A DNA stretch of 62,793 bases from Microbacterium paraoxydans (GCF_020524545.1 NZ_JAIVLG010000012.1:1-62793); one strand, 5' to 3'; counted from the first letter of the stretch, positions 16,482 to 24,959 are shown. Notes: generated by a model from the sequence alone, not told the origin. A program made the numbers and translations.

Positions 16482-16482
16482 C

Positions 16483-17079
16483 ATGAACGATGCCGCCAAC
16501 TCCCTCTCTCGCGCAATCGGGGCGCGAGTGAAGAACGAGAGGACCGCTCGTCAGTGGACCCTGGATCGACTTGCAGAAGCAGCTGGCGTCAGCAGACGCA
16601 TGGTCATCAACGTCGAGCAGGGAGTGGCCAACCCGAGCGTCGCGACCCTCGTCCGCATCAGCGACGCCCTTTCTATAGGATTACCGAGCCTGGTCGAACC
16701 GCCCACCACACACAGCACCAGCCTCACCCGAGACGGTGAAGGCTCCGTGTTGTGGAGAGGGGAACATGGTGGGGAAGGCGTCCTTCTCGTTGGCACCCAG
16801 CAAGCAGACTCTGTAGAACTCTGGGAGTGGACCCTCGCTGTCGACGACATCCACCGCAGCGATCCCCATGCTCCGGGGACGAGGGAGTTGTTGCAGGTCC
16901 GCTCCGGTCGAGTGAGTGTTTCCTCGGGGAGCCAGGTGCACATACTTGCTCTTGGCGATGCCATCGCATTCGCAGGAGACAACTCGCACTCCTACATGAA
17001 CGCCGGCAAAGAGGAGGCTCGATTCCTCCTCGCCGTGTTCAAACCAGATCTTCGCAAACACCAATGGAAGGAGCCATGA
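16483..17079 (+). CDS. XRE-type HTH regulator with cupin sensor domain (copy 2)
   Basis: This 198-aa protein has an XRE domain at about residues 8-66 (IGARVKNERTARQWTLDRLA, SRRMVINVEQGVANPSV) and a C-terminal cupin (APGTRELLQVRSGRVSVSSG, GDNSHSYMNAGKEEARFLL). An in-frame ATG at 16474 lies inside the -10 box, so I start at 16483, which fits a leaderless message. It overlaps the B3/4 gene by one base from that gene's chosen start and is the first gene of a run reaching at least to 22504. It likely represses itself and the divergent Gdx pair through the palindrome at 16462-16481. The inducer may be canavanine, hydroxyguanidine or a related guanidine (inference). Confidence 0.92.
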   Translation: MNDAANSLSRAIGARVKNERTARQWTLDRLAEAAGVSRRMVINVEQGVANPSVATLVRISDALSIGLPSLVEPPTTHSTSLTRDGEGSVLWRGEHGGEGVLLVGTQQADSVELWEWTLAVDDIHRSDPHAPGTRELLQVRSGRVSVSSGSQVHILALGDAIAFAGDNSHSYMNAGKEEARFLLAVFKPDLRKHQWKEP

Positions 17080-17804
17080 TGGCTACGACAACCGACCTCG
17101 AGAGCTTTCTCAACGAGGCCACCATCGACGAAGAAGTCTTCGCTCTGCGTCCCGATTACCGGGCACTGCTGATCGCCGTGGACGGCATTGAGCCAGGAGC
17201 CAGCGATGCGCATAGCGAAGCGCTTCTCGTACGCGCTGAAGCAGTCGCTGCCTCCTCGCTTGCGCAGGGACCGGTGGAGGAGCTCCCTCACATTGCTGCT
17301 TGGCGGGAGGCCTACCGTGCATTCGGTGCCAAGCCTCAGCGCACGCGCAACAGCCTCGAAGCACTCACCCGCCGCGCTGTAGACGGTCTCCCACGCGTGA
17401 ATCGATTGACCGACATCTACAACGCAATTTCCGTCACTCACCAGATCCCGCTCGGAGGTGAAGACCTCGGCGGTTACGAGAGCGCACCGCGACTCACACG
17501 CGCGAGCGGGTCTGAGAACTTCGACACCATCTCGGGTGGCGAGATCACCATCGAGCACCCGGACCGTGGCGAGGTGATCTGGGGCGACGTTCGCGGTGTC
17601 ACCTGCCGACGCTGGAACTGGCGGCAGGGACGCCGCACTGCGCTCACCGACAACACCCGATCTGCGCTCTTCATCCTTGACGCGCTGGCGCCACTGAGCG
17701 ATGAGGACCTCACGCGGGCGGGCCAGGAGCTCGTCGATGAGCTGAGTCGTCTCGGCGAAGAGATCACAGTCTCGCAGCGACTTCTCGCCGCAGGAACGAA
17801 CTAG
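17079..17804 (+). CDS. Stand-alone B3/4-domain tRNA-editing protein (CtdA-like)
   Basis: This 241-aa protein consists of the B3/4 domain known from the editing site of the phenylalanyl-tRNA synthetase beta subunit, without the rest of the synthetase. Typical segments are AYRAFGAKPQRTRNSLEALT, GLPRVNRLTDIYNAISVTH, QIPLGGEDLGGY, GEVIWGDVRG and NTRSALFILDALAP. A free-standing B3/4 protein (CtdA) removes canavanine from mischarged tRNA-Arg in canavanine-using Pseudomonas. AAGGAG at 17068-17073 fits ATG 17079; another ATG lies at 17076. It sits 13 bases before a gamma-lyase gene, as a protective partner would. Family confidence is high; canavanyl-tRNA specificity is inferred from context. Confidence 0.85.
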   Translation: MATTTDLESFLNEATIDEEVFALRPDYRALLIAVDGIEPGASDAHSEALLVRAEAVAASSLAQGPVEELPHIAAWREAYRAFGAKPQRTRNSLEALTRRAVDGLPRVNRLTDIYNAISVTHQIPLGGEDLGGYESAPRLTRASGSENFDTISGGEITIEHPDRGEVIWGDVRGVTCRRWNWRQGRRTALTDNTRSALFILDALAPLSDEDLTRAGQELVDELSRLGEEITVSQRLLAAGTN

Positions 17805-17817
17805 GAGGAAGACCAAC

Positions 17818-19050
17818 ATGACCACTCGACCCGACAAGCACAACGCTGACACTGTGGACTTCCTCACCTGGGCAGTCCACGGCGGTAACACCATCGATGA
17901 AGGCACCGGCGCGGTTCGCACCCCGCTCGTCATGGCCAACTCGTACCGGCTTCCGGACGACCCGGCCTCCATGGACTGGTCTGCCACCGACCGTCTTACC
18001 TACACGCGAAACGGCGGCGCGAACCAACAGGCGCTGGAAACCAAGCTCGCTGCGATGGACGGCGGCGAGGCGGCCGCGACCTTCGCAACCGGAGTCGCCG
18101 CCCTCCACGGTGTCTTCTTCACCCTCCTGAAGACCGGAGATCACGTCGTCGTGTCGAACGTCACGTACGAAGCTGTCTGGAAGCTGTTCTCCGAACTCCT
18201 CCCCGAGCGGTACAACATCGAGGCGACGTTCGTGGATGTCGGAGACCTCGACGCTGTCCGCGCGGCAATCCGCCCCAATACGAAGCTCGTTCATGTCGAG
18301 ACCATCGCGAATCCCACAACCAAGGTGGCCGACATCCAGGGGATTGCGAAGATCGCCCACGATGCGGGAGCGCTGCTCACCGTCGACGGCACGTTCACAC
18401 CGCCGCCCTTCTATCGGCCGCTGGCGGACGGCGCTGACCTCGTCATCCACTCGCTGACGAAGTACATCAACGGACACGGTGATGCGATGGGCGGCGCGGT
18501 CATCGGCAGCTCCGAGCTGGTGGAGCACATCCGACACGTCGCTGTCGTTGATGTCGGAGGAGTCATCTCCCCGTTCAACGCCTGGATGATCATGCGCGGG
18601 TCGGTCACCCTTCCGCTCCGGCTCGCTCAGCACCTCGCTTCCGCGCAGCGAGTTGCAGAGTTTCTCGAATCCGATCCTCGCATCGCGTATGTGGAGTACC
18701 CGGGTCTTGCGTCCCACGCACAGCATGAGATCGCCAAGCGGCAGTTCGGCGGACGAGGGTTCGGTGGCATGCTCGCATTCGCCGTTGATGGCGACAGCGA
18801 CACGCAGAACCGTTTCGTTGACAACCTTGGTGTGGTCACCTCCGCTGTCTCCCTCGGGCACGACGAAACCCTCATCGTTCACGTTGGACCGGATGCGCGC
18901 GGAGGAAGCGAAAGCTATCCCGCTGGATTCCTTACCTACGGGCACCTTCGCCTGTCCGTGGGACTGGAGTCCGCAGACGACATCATCGCTGATATTCGTT
19001 CGGCTTTGGACCGTACGGAGATCACTGGCGCGCGAAAGGGCGGACAGTGA
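17818..19050 (+). CDS. PLP-dependent gamma-lyase, Cys/Met metabolism class (candidate canavanine gamma-lyase)
   Basis: This 410-aa fold-type I enzyme is of the cystathionine gamma-lyase/synthase class. It opens FLTWAVHGGNTID, with YTRNGGANQQALETKLAAMD. The cofactor Lys215 is in HSLTKYINGHGDAMGG, with Asp in LTVDGTFTPPP, and the late segment LTYGHLRLSVGLES is typical. The class eliminates or replaces a gamma substituent of an amino acid. The neighbours (B3/4 editing protein upstream, a DapA-like aldolase overlapping by 4 bases, Gdx exporters, and a distant homoserine to fumarate operon) make canavanine to homoserine plus hydroxyguanidine the best guess. Methionine gamma-lyase or cystathionine gamma-lyase are the alternatives. 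AGGAGG precedes ATG 17818. Confidence 0.9.
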   Translation: MTTRPDKHNADTVDFLTWAVHGGNTIDEGTGAVRTPLVMANSYRLPDDPASMDWSATDRLTYTRNGGANQQALETKLAAMDGGEAAATFATGVAALHGVFFTLLKTGDHVVVSNVTYEAVWKLFSELLPERYNIEATFVDVGDLDAVRAAIRPNTKLVHVETIANPTTKVADIQGIAKIAHDAGALLTVDGTFTPPPFYRPLADGADLVIHSLTKYINGHGDAMGGAVIGSSELVEHIRHVAVVDVGGVISPFNAWMIMRGSVTLPLRLAQHLASAQRVAEFLESDPRIAYVEYPGLASHAQHEIAKRQFGGRGFGGMLAFAVDGDSDTQNRFVDNLGVVTSAVSLGHDETLIVHVGPDARGGSESYPAGFLTYGHLRLSVGLESADDIIADIRSALDRTEITGARKGGQ

Positions 19051-19955
19051 GCGCCGTGTTCAGCGGGCTGAGCGCTTTCCCGCTCACACCGCTTCAAGAT
19101 GACAGCCTGGACGAGATCTCCTTCGCTCGGATCATCGGGCATCTCGCTGGATCGGCTGTGGACTCGATCACGGTGCTCGGTTCAACCGGATCCTATGCAT
19201 ACCTAAACCGCCCTGAGCGTGCGAACGCCACCCAGATCGCGCTCGAGCTTGCAGGAACCGTGCCAGTCTTCGCGGGGATTGGGGCACTGCGCACACGAGA
19301 CGTCGTGGCGTACGCCGAAGATGCCCAAAGAGCCGGAGTGGCGGGCGTGCTGCTGCCGGCGATGAGCTACCAGCGGCTGACAGAGGACGACGTATACGGG
19401 CTCTTCGCAACGGTCACCGCGAACCTCGACCTGCCTCTTATCGTGTACGACAACCCGGGAACAACACATTTCGAGTTCACGGACGATCTGTACGCGCGCA
19501 TCGCGAACTTGCCACACGTTGCGTCCATCAAGATTCCTGGTGTGCCTGAAAGTCCTGTCGACGCTGCTCGCCGCGTCACGGAGATCCGAGCCAGAGTACG
19601 GGAAGGCGTGACCATCGGAGTGTCCGGCGACGCGCTCGCAGCGACCGGCCTGAACGCTGGTTGCGATGCATGGTACTCGGTCATCGCCGGTACCCTTCCG
19701 GGAACCGCGCTGGCCATCACGCGAGCAGCACAAGGTGGCCAACAGGACGAAGCTGTCGCGCTGTCGAGGCAACTGGAGCCGCTCTGGGCCGCGAACCGTC
19801 AGTACGGCAGTCTGCGAGTTGTCGCTGCGCTTGCCGAGCACATCGGCTTGACACAGAAGAACGCCCTTCCTCTCCCGATTGTTGGGCTCAGTGGCGCGGA
19901 TCGTGATGCCGTCATCGCGGCGGCCGTGCAGTCGAAAGTATTGAGCACACCGTGA
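19047..19955 (+). CDS. DapA/N-acetylneuraminate lyase superfamily aldolase
   Basis: This 302-aa class I aldolase-type TIM barrel has VLGSTGSYAYLNRPER, the catalytic Tyr in LPLIVYDNPGTTHFEF and the Schiff-base Lys in HVASIKIPGVPESPVD. The G-S/T-G-E substrate-loop glutamate is replaced (GSTGSYAYL), so it is probably not a true dihydrodipicolinate synthase. It starts GTG 19047, overlapping the gamma-lyase by four bases, and overlaps the MFS gene by four. The tight coupling says it handles a product of the lyase, perhaps a 2-oxo acid, but its reaction is unknown. Confidence 0.88.
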   Translation: MSAVFSGLSAFPLTPLQDDSLDEISFARIIGHLAGSAVDSITVLGSTGSYAYLNRPERANATQIALELAGTVPVFAGIGALRTRDVVAYAEDAQRAGVAGVLLPAMSYQRLTEDDVYGLFATVTANLDLPLIVYDNPGTTHFEFTDDLYARIANLPHVASIKIPGVPESPVDAARRVTEIRARVREGVTIGVSGDALAATGLNAGCDAWYSVIAGTLPGTALAITRAAQGGQQDEAVALSRQLEPLWAANRQYGSLRVVAALAEHIGLTQKNALPLPIVGLSGADRDAVIAAAVQSKVLSTP

Positions 19956-21154
19956 CACAGCCGTCCGACGAGCGCCGAGGAGGACTCGCTCGATACATCG
20001 TCGCGGCGACTCTCGCGCGCACGTCGGACGGCGGCGCGGTGGTAGGTGTCGTGCTCCTCGTCACCACGGTGGGCGGACCGCCCTGGGCGGCCGGCCTTCT
20101 GGGAGCATGCATCACCTTCCCTCACCTGATCGGACCGTTCATCGCGCGTGTACTGGACACTGCGCGCGATGGACGGAACGTTCTCGCATGGGCGTGCGTT
20201 CTTCATGCCGCCACGCTGGCTGCGGCTGTACTCCTCTACGACGTCATCTGGATAGGTATACCCGCCGCCCTTCTCATCGCATCAGGTGCTCTCGGCCCCC
20301 TCCTCACCGGAGGTATCAGCTCTCGGCTGCCCGCCATCGCCGGACCTGAGCGAGAAAAGCAACGTCGCGCCCAAGGGTGGGATGTCGCCACCTACGGCAT
20401 CGGAGGTACCGTCGGACCGACTGTCGTGGCAGTCATCGCTGCAGCATGGGATCCCACCGCGGCTGTTCTCGTGCTGGCTGGCTCCGCAGCAGTCGCCGCT
20501 TTCCTCGTGAAGATGCTTCCTCCGTCGGAAGAGAACGTGGGGTCATCCGATGTCCCACGTCCGTTGCGGACCCTGTCGATGATGCTCAGCTCGGGGCCAC
20601 TGCGGCGCACCTTCTACAGCACGATTGCGATTGCCCTGTCCGTGGCGGTGCTTCCGGTCGTCGCCGTTTCAGGAACCACCCGATTCGATGTGCCACCTGC
20701 CGCCGCCGGCTTTCTGACCGCTGCGTACGGCCTGGGGAGCTTCGCAGGTTCCGTGGGCGTGATGGTCCGGCCTCTCCGGGGCGACGCAGACAAGGCGATG
20801 CCGCTGCTCGCAGCCTGCGTTGGAGTAAGTCTGCTCGGTGTGTTCATCTCCGGCGACATCGTGTGGGTCGTCACGGCGTACGCACTCACCGGGATCCTGA
20901 ACTCATGCTTCTTTGCTGCAACGCTCGCGGCGCGAAGTGAGTATGCGCCGGTGGCTGCGCGTAGTCAGGTGTTCGTCTGGGTGGGAGCGTTGAAGATAAC
21001 TGCGGGCTCGCTCGGCACGGCGGCCGCGGGCACCCTCATTGCTGTGGATGCCTGGCTGCCCGTCATTCTTGCGTCGGCGCTCGCTTTGACCTCAGCTGGC
21101 GTCGCCGCGCTCGACAGGTTCGGGTCGCGATCTGGGGAAGGCAGTGATTCATGA
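19952..21154 (+). CDS. MFS transporter
   Basis: This 400-aa protein has about 12 membrane segments. It starts with GTG 19952 (GTGA overlap) and is coupled to the LysR gene by another 4-base overlap at 21151. It has the look of drug/metabolite efflux permeases: LARTSDGGAVVGVVLLV, SRLPAIAGPEREKQRRAQGW and a late AARSEYAPVAARSQVFVW. With an ArgP/LysG-like gene directly after it, a role as exporter of a basic amino acid or its analogue is possible, in place of the LysE-type exporter that ArgP relatives usually control. Confidence 0.85.
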   Translation: MTQPSDERRGGLARYIVAATLARTSDGGAVVGVVLLVTTVGGPPWAAGLLGACITFPHLIGPFIARVLDTARDGRNVLAWACVLHAATLAAAVLLYDVIWIGIPAALLIASGALGPLLTGGISSRLPAIAGPEREKQRRAQGWDVATYGIGGTVGPTVVAVIAAAWDPTAAVLVLAGSAAVAAFLVKMLPPSEENVGSSDVPRPLRTLSMMLSSGPLRRTFYSTIAIALSVAVLPVVAVSGTTRFDVPPAAAGFLTAAYGLGSFAGSVGVMVRPLRGDADKAMPLLAACVGVSLLGVFISGDIVWVVTAYALTGILNSCFFAATLAARSEYAPVAARSQVFVWVGALKITAGSLGTAAAGTLIAVDAWLPVILASALALTSAGVAALDRFGSRSGEGSDS

Positions 21155-22074
21155 CCTCTCTGCCGGGCGATCTCACCCGGACACTTGCCGCTGTTGCTGA
21201 CGCGGGATCCCTGGACGGTGCGGCGCGTGAACTCCGGGTCACTCCCTCGGCTGTGAGCCAGCGGCTCAAGGCTCTGGAGACTCTCCTCGGTCAGGTCGTG
21301 TTGGTGCGCTCGAAGCCGGTGCGCTTGACGACCACGGGGGCATATGTCGTTCGTTTCGCGCGGCAAGCTGAGATGCTTGAGAGGGAAACACTGCGCGGCT
21401 TGGGGCTGCTATCCGAAGGCGCTTCTCGGAGGCGCGCAACCGTCGCCGTAGAAGTCGATTTGAGTTCGGTATGGCTTTCTGCGGTCGCGCGGGCTGCTGT
21501 CGTCGCGCCGATGGATCTGCACATTATCGACGAGCCCGCGAAGGGACAATCGCTCTCGAGCGACGACATCATCTTTCGAGTCACCACCTCACCCGAGGAG
21601 ATGTCAGGAACACACACTGTCGATCTCGGACAGGGGATGCTCGATGCGGTGGCGGCTCCAGCCTTCATCGACCGTTGGATTACGCGGGGCGCCCAGCGGG
21701 CAGATTTCACTTCTGCGCCGGCCGTGATCGTTCGCGGCCGGGAAGCTCGTCATCAAACGTTCGTCGAAGCGGCATCGTTGGCGTCGAGCAGTGCGCTATC
21801 CACTGTGGCGTCTACCTCGGCGGCGAAAGCGCTGCTGCTGGAAGGAGCGGCGTGGGGTCTTCTTCCGCGGTACGAAGCGAGAAGAGAGATCCAGATGGGC
21901 CGTCTCCATCGTGTGTCCACAGCTACGGCGGTAGAGAGCTACTACCTGAGGTTCGCCGCTCTGGAATCTGAAGCGTTGCATGTGCTGGCGGAGCACGTGC
22001 AGGCTGCCGCCCGCACCGCCCTCGGGTCGGGCCCGACGGTGCAACAAGGAGGTTCTGCGCATGCGTCAGCTTGA
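21151..22074 (+). CDS. LysR-family regulator of the ArgP/LysG type
   Basis: This 307-aa protein has its HTH in SLDGAARELRVTPSAVSQRL, KALETLLGQVVLVRSKPVRL and TTTGAYVVRFARQAEMLERE, which closely follow the ArgP (IciA)/LysG group. Those proteins sense arginine or lysine and turn on an exporter; in E. coli ArgP affects canavanine sensitivity. It lies downstream of and overlapping an MFS transporter gene, not divergent as usual, so it is co-transcribed with the lyase operon. The effector domain is less conserved. It may sense canavanine (inference). Confidence 0.85.
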   Translation: MTSLPGDLTRTLAAVADAGSLDGAARELRVTPSAVSQRLKALETLLGQVVLVRSKPVRLTTTGAYVVRFARQAEMLERETLRGLGLLSEGASRRRATVAVEVDLSSVWLSAVARAAVVAPMDLHIIDEPAKGQSLSSDDIIFRVTTSPEEMSGTHTVDLGQGMLDAVAAPAFIDRWITRGAQRADFTSAPAVIVRGREARHQTFVEAASLASSSALSTVASTSAAKALLLEGAAWGLLPRYEARREIQMGRLHRVSTATAVESYYLRFAALESEALHVLAEHVQAAARTALGSGPTVQQGGSAHASA

Positions 22075-22504
22075 CTCCATCGACCAGAGGATCCTCGTCG
22101 AACTTCGACAGAACGCGCGCACCAGTCACGCACAGCTCGGCGAGATCGTGCGACTGTCACGGAACGCCATTCGTCAACGAATCGAACGTCTCGAGCGCGA
22201 CGGGCACATCCTCGGCTACACCATTCAGGAAAGACCTCTCGGAGCTCCACCGGTGAGCGCCACCATGCTTGTCTATCGCCAGGACAGGATGCGTGGCGCC
22301 GATGTCCTCGCAGCGCTGCAACAGATCCCTGAAGTCGTGCAGTGCGACGTCGTGGCTGGCGAGCTCGACCTGGTTGTGCGTGTGGAAGCCCCCTCACCCG
22401 AACGGATCCAAGACGTCTGGACAACGGTCGCGGATCTTCCGGGCGTTCGCGACATCACCACAGCGATGTCGCTGCGCACCGTCATCGCAAGGGGCGGCCG
22501 GTAG
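22061..22504 (+). CDS. Lrp/AsnC-family transcriptional regulator
   Basis: This 147-aa regulator starts at ATG 22061 behind AAGGAGG (22046-22052), inside the last codons of the LysR gene. It has an HTH at 1-60 (LDSIDQRILVELRQNARTSH, LSRNAIRQRIERLERDGHIL) and a RAM ligand domain (DVLAALQQIPEVVQCDVVAG, LDLVVRVEAP). Lrp proteins bind amino acids and act locally; likely targets are the arginase-family gene that follows or the operon itself. The length matches the family (about 150). Confidence 0.93.
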   Translation: MRQLDSIDQRILVELRQNARTSHAQLGEIVRLSRNAIRQRIERLERDGHILGYTIQERPLGAPPVSATMLVYRQDRMRGADVLAALQQIPEVVQCDVVAGELDLVVRVEAPSPERIQDVWTTVADLPGVRDITTAMSLRTVIARGGR

Positions 22505-22612
22505 ACAATCCCGTGCATCTCTGTGCCCTTCAGAGTGCATTCTGATGATTGTTAGAAGGTCGATGCGCGCCGAGACTTGAGCCAGTTCTTCATCTCAGCA
22601 AGGCGGCTTCTC

Positions 22613-23491
22613 ATGACTTCTCCCCGCACATTCGAGCTCATCGGCGCTCCCTTCGATGGAGCTGCAACGCTCGGCTGGCCCGGCTCTCGCTACGCGCCAG
22701 CCAAGATCCGAGAAGCGCTCGGGTGGGTCACGCAGCGTGCTGTGAACGGACAGGTCTATTCCATCGAGACCGGAGAGACGCTCGCTGCTCCGCACATCAT
22801 CGATGGTGGAGACGCTGACGTCGTCGCCCATGATCTGACCGAAACCCTGGCGAACGTCTCGGATCGGGTTGCCGCGAGTGTTCGTACCGGCAATGTTCCT
22901 ATCCTCCTCGGGGGAGACGACAGCATGCTGTTCGCCGGCACCAAGGGACTGCACGACGCTGTCGAGGGAGAAGTGGCGATCATTCACTTCGACGCGCACC
23001 TCGACTCTGTGCATGAGAACCGGCAGCAGGGGCGGTACAGCCAGTCCAGTGGGATGCGCCGCAGCCTCGAGCTTGAGCGCGTGAATCGCGAGAACACGAT
23101 TCAGATCGGTCTGCGACACTTCAGCTTCCCTGAGCTTCACCGCTTTGCGGAAGCTGAGGGACCCGCCCAGATCACTGCTCGTCAGTTCGCGCAAATCGGC
23201 ACCGACGAGGCAGTCGCAGAAATCCTCGCGCACATCGCAGGAGCGCAGCACGTCCACGTGAGCTTCGACATCGACGCCATCGACCCCGCTCACGCGCCCG
23301 GAGCGGGTGCGCACGAGCCGGGTGGGATGACATCTCGGGAGGCGCTGGAGATCGTCGGTGCCCTCGCCCCGCACTGCGACTCACTGACCATCGCAGAGGT
23401 CAATCCGCTTAAAGACGTCCAGGACCTCACCGTCAACCTCGCGGCCTACCTGACCTACTACTTCGCACTCTTCGGCGCCACTCGCGCCTGA
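22613..23491 (+). CDS. Arginase/agmatinase-family hydrolase with an altered first metal ligand
   Basis: This 292-aa ureohydrolase-fold protein has the metal motifs LLGGDDSMLF (normally GGDHS), IIHFDAHLD (DAHxD) and VHVSFDIDAIDP (SxDxDxxDP). Five of the six Mn ligands are classical, and the His of the first is an Asp, which can still bind metal. It may hydrolyse a guanidino compound to urea plus an amine. The local chemistry suggests a guanidine or guanidino acid related to canavanine breakdown. ATG 22613 is chosen behind AAGGCGG; a TTG 36 bases upstream is the alternative. The next gene is an MHS permease. Confidence 0.9.
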   Translation: MTSPRTFELIGAPFDGAATLGWPGSRYAPAKIREALGWVTQRAVNGQVYSIETGETLAAPHIIDGGDADVVAHDLTETLANVSDRVAASVRTGNVPILLGGDDSMLFAGTKGLHDAVEGEVAIIHFDAHLDSVHENRQQGRYSQSSGMRRSLELERVNRENTIQIGLRHFSFPELHRFAEAEGPAQITARQFAQIGTDEAVAEILAHIAGAQHVHVSFDIDAIDPAHAPGAGAHEPGGMTSREALEIVGALAPHCDSLTIAEVNPLKDVQDLTVNLAAYLTYYFALFGATRA

Positions 23492-23534
23492 ACCCCTTTC
23501 CACGCAACACACCCGAATGAACGAAGGAGTTCTC

Positions 23535-24959
23535 ATGACCACGCCCGCACCCGGTGAGCCCGCAGCGCTCACAACCGGCACCATCAACGTCATCCGACGG
23601 AAGACACTCAATCGCGCTGTCCGCGGCACCATCGTCGGGAACGTGATGGAGTGGTACGACGTTGGAGTGTTCGGCTACCTGATCGTCACACTCGGAGCAG
23701 TGTTCCTCCCGGACGCTGACCCCGCAGCGCAGGTGGTGTTCCTTCTCGGGACTTTTGCGAGCACCTACCTGCTTCGACCAGTTGGCGGATTGTTCTTCGG
23801 GTGGCTCGGAGACAAGATCGGTCGCCGACGGGTTCTCCTGCTCACACTGATCCTGGTGGCAGTGTCGACATTCTGCATCGGAATCCTGCCGACGTATGAC
23901 GCCATCGGGTTCACGGCCGCGCTCCTACTCATGTTCCTCAAGGTGGTGCAGGGCTTCTCAGCTGGCGGCGAGCTCACCGGAGCCCTGACCTTCATCGGAG
24001 AGTCGGCCCCCGACAAGAAGCGTGGCTTCTACTGCGCGCTTCTCGACTCCGGCAGCTACATGGGGTTCGCGCTGGGTGCAGCGTTCGTGACGCTCCTTCA
24101 GGTGACTCTGGGGCAGGACACGATGGTCGAGTGGGCATGGCGCATCCCGTTCCTGGTCGCCGGCCCCTTGGGCATCATCGCCATTGTCCTTCGACTCCGG
24201 GTCGAGGAGTCTCCTCACTTCGCTGCTCTGCAGGCGGAGCAGCTCGCCAAGGTTGGTCAGACGGCGCTCAAGGTGAGCATCTTCCGGGTCTTCGCTCAGA
24301 ACTGGCGTCCCATGCTCATCGTCGCTCTGCTGGTGGCGGCGGCCAACACCGCCGGATACGCCTTCACGTCGTACATGCCGACTTACCTCGCGACGGTGGA
24401 GAACTACGACGCGGTGCAGAGCAACCTGCTGACCCTTCCGCTGCTGGTCCTGATGGCGCTCGCGATGCCGTTCGTTGGTGCACTGTCCGACAAGGTGGGC
24501 CGCAAGCCTGTCCTGTTCGCAGCGTCTGTGATCACCATCGTGTTGAGCGTGCCCGCGTTTCTGCTGATCGACGCTGGCACCCCCGCTCTCGTGATTGCCG
24601 GGCTTGCTCTGATGGGGTTCCCTGTCGCCCTGTACATGGGGTCGCTGGCGGCGACTTACCCGGCGCTGTTCCCGACCAAGAGTCGCTACACGAGCCTCGG
24701 AGCGTCGTACAACATCTCGGTGGCGATCTTCGGAGGCACCGCTCCACTCGTGATCGACTCCCTGATCCACTCGACCGGCACCTTCCTCGCCGCGCCCTTC
24801 TTCCTGATTGGTGCATCGGTTGTCGGACTGGTCACGGTCTTCTTCCTGAAGGAGAGCGCGCGGCGTCCACTGGACGGTGCCGAACCGAACGTCGAGACGG
24901 ACGAAGAGGCTCACGAAATTCATACTGCTCGTATCGCGGCTCTCGCCGCGCGCGACTGA
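23535..24959 (+). CDS. MFS permease of the MHS/ProP type
   Basis: This 474-aa, 12-segment permease has the MHS hallmark GTIVGNVMEWYDVGVFGYL, the loop GWLGDKIGRRRVLLLT and GGELTGALTFIGESAPDKKR. ProP-type MHS proteins import zwitterions such as proline, betaine or carnitine with protons. AAGGAG lies 7 bases before ATG 23535. It follows the arginase-family gene by 43 bases and may bring in its substrate. The extended C-terminal tail (about 45 aa) is polar with acidic stretches, a bit like the osmosensing tail of ProP but short for a coiled coil. Confidence 0.9.
   Translation: MTTPAPGEPAALTTGTINVIRRKTLNRAVRGTIVGNVMEWYDVGVFGYLIVTLGAVFLPDADPAAQVVFLLGTFASTYLLRPVGGLFFGWLGDKIGRRRVLLLTLILVAVSTFCIGILPTYDAIGFTAALLLMFLKVVQGFSAGGELTGALTFIGESAPDKKRGFYCALLDSGSYMGFALGAAFVTLLQVTLGQDTMVEWAWRIPFLVAGPLGIIAIVLRLRVEESPHFAALQAEQLAKVGQTALKVSIFRVFAQNWRPMLIVALLVAAANTAGYAFTSYMPTYLATVENYDAVQSNLLTLPLLVLMALAMPFVGALSDKVGRKPVLFAASVITIVLSVPAFLLIDAGTPALVIAGLALMGFPVALYMGSLAATYPALFPTKSRYTSLGASYNISVAIFGGTAPLVIDSLIHSTGTFLAAPFFLIGASVVGLVTVFFLKESARRPLDGAEPNVETDEEAHEIHTARIAALAARD

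Noticed and set aside
16409..16482. Guanidine (ykkC-type) riboswitch before the Gdx pair
   Set aside because: The gap is only 74 bases and holds a promoter and an operator; no ykkC-like motif is visible.
16752..17078. Upstream extension of the B3/4 gene
   Set aside because: It reads through the XRE-cupin gene in another frame; a ribosome site and the overlap at 17076-17081 mark the true start.
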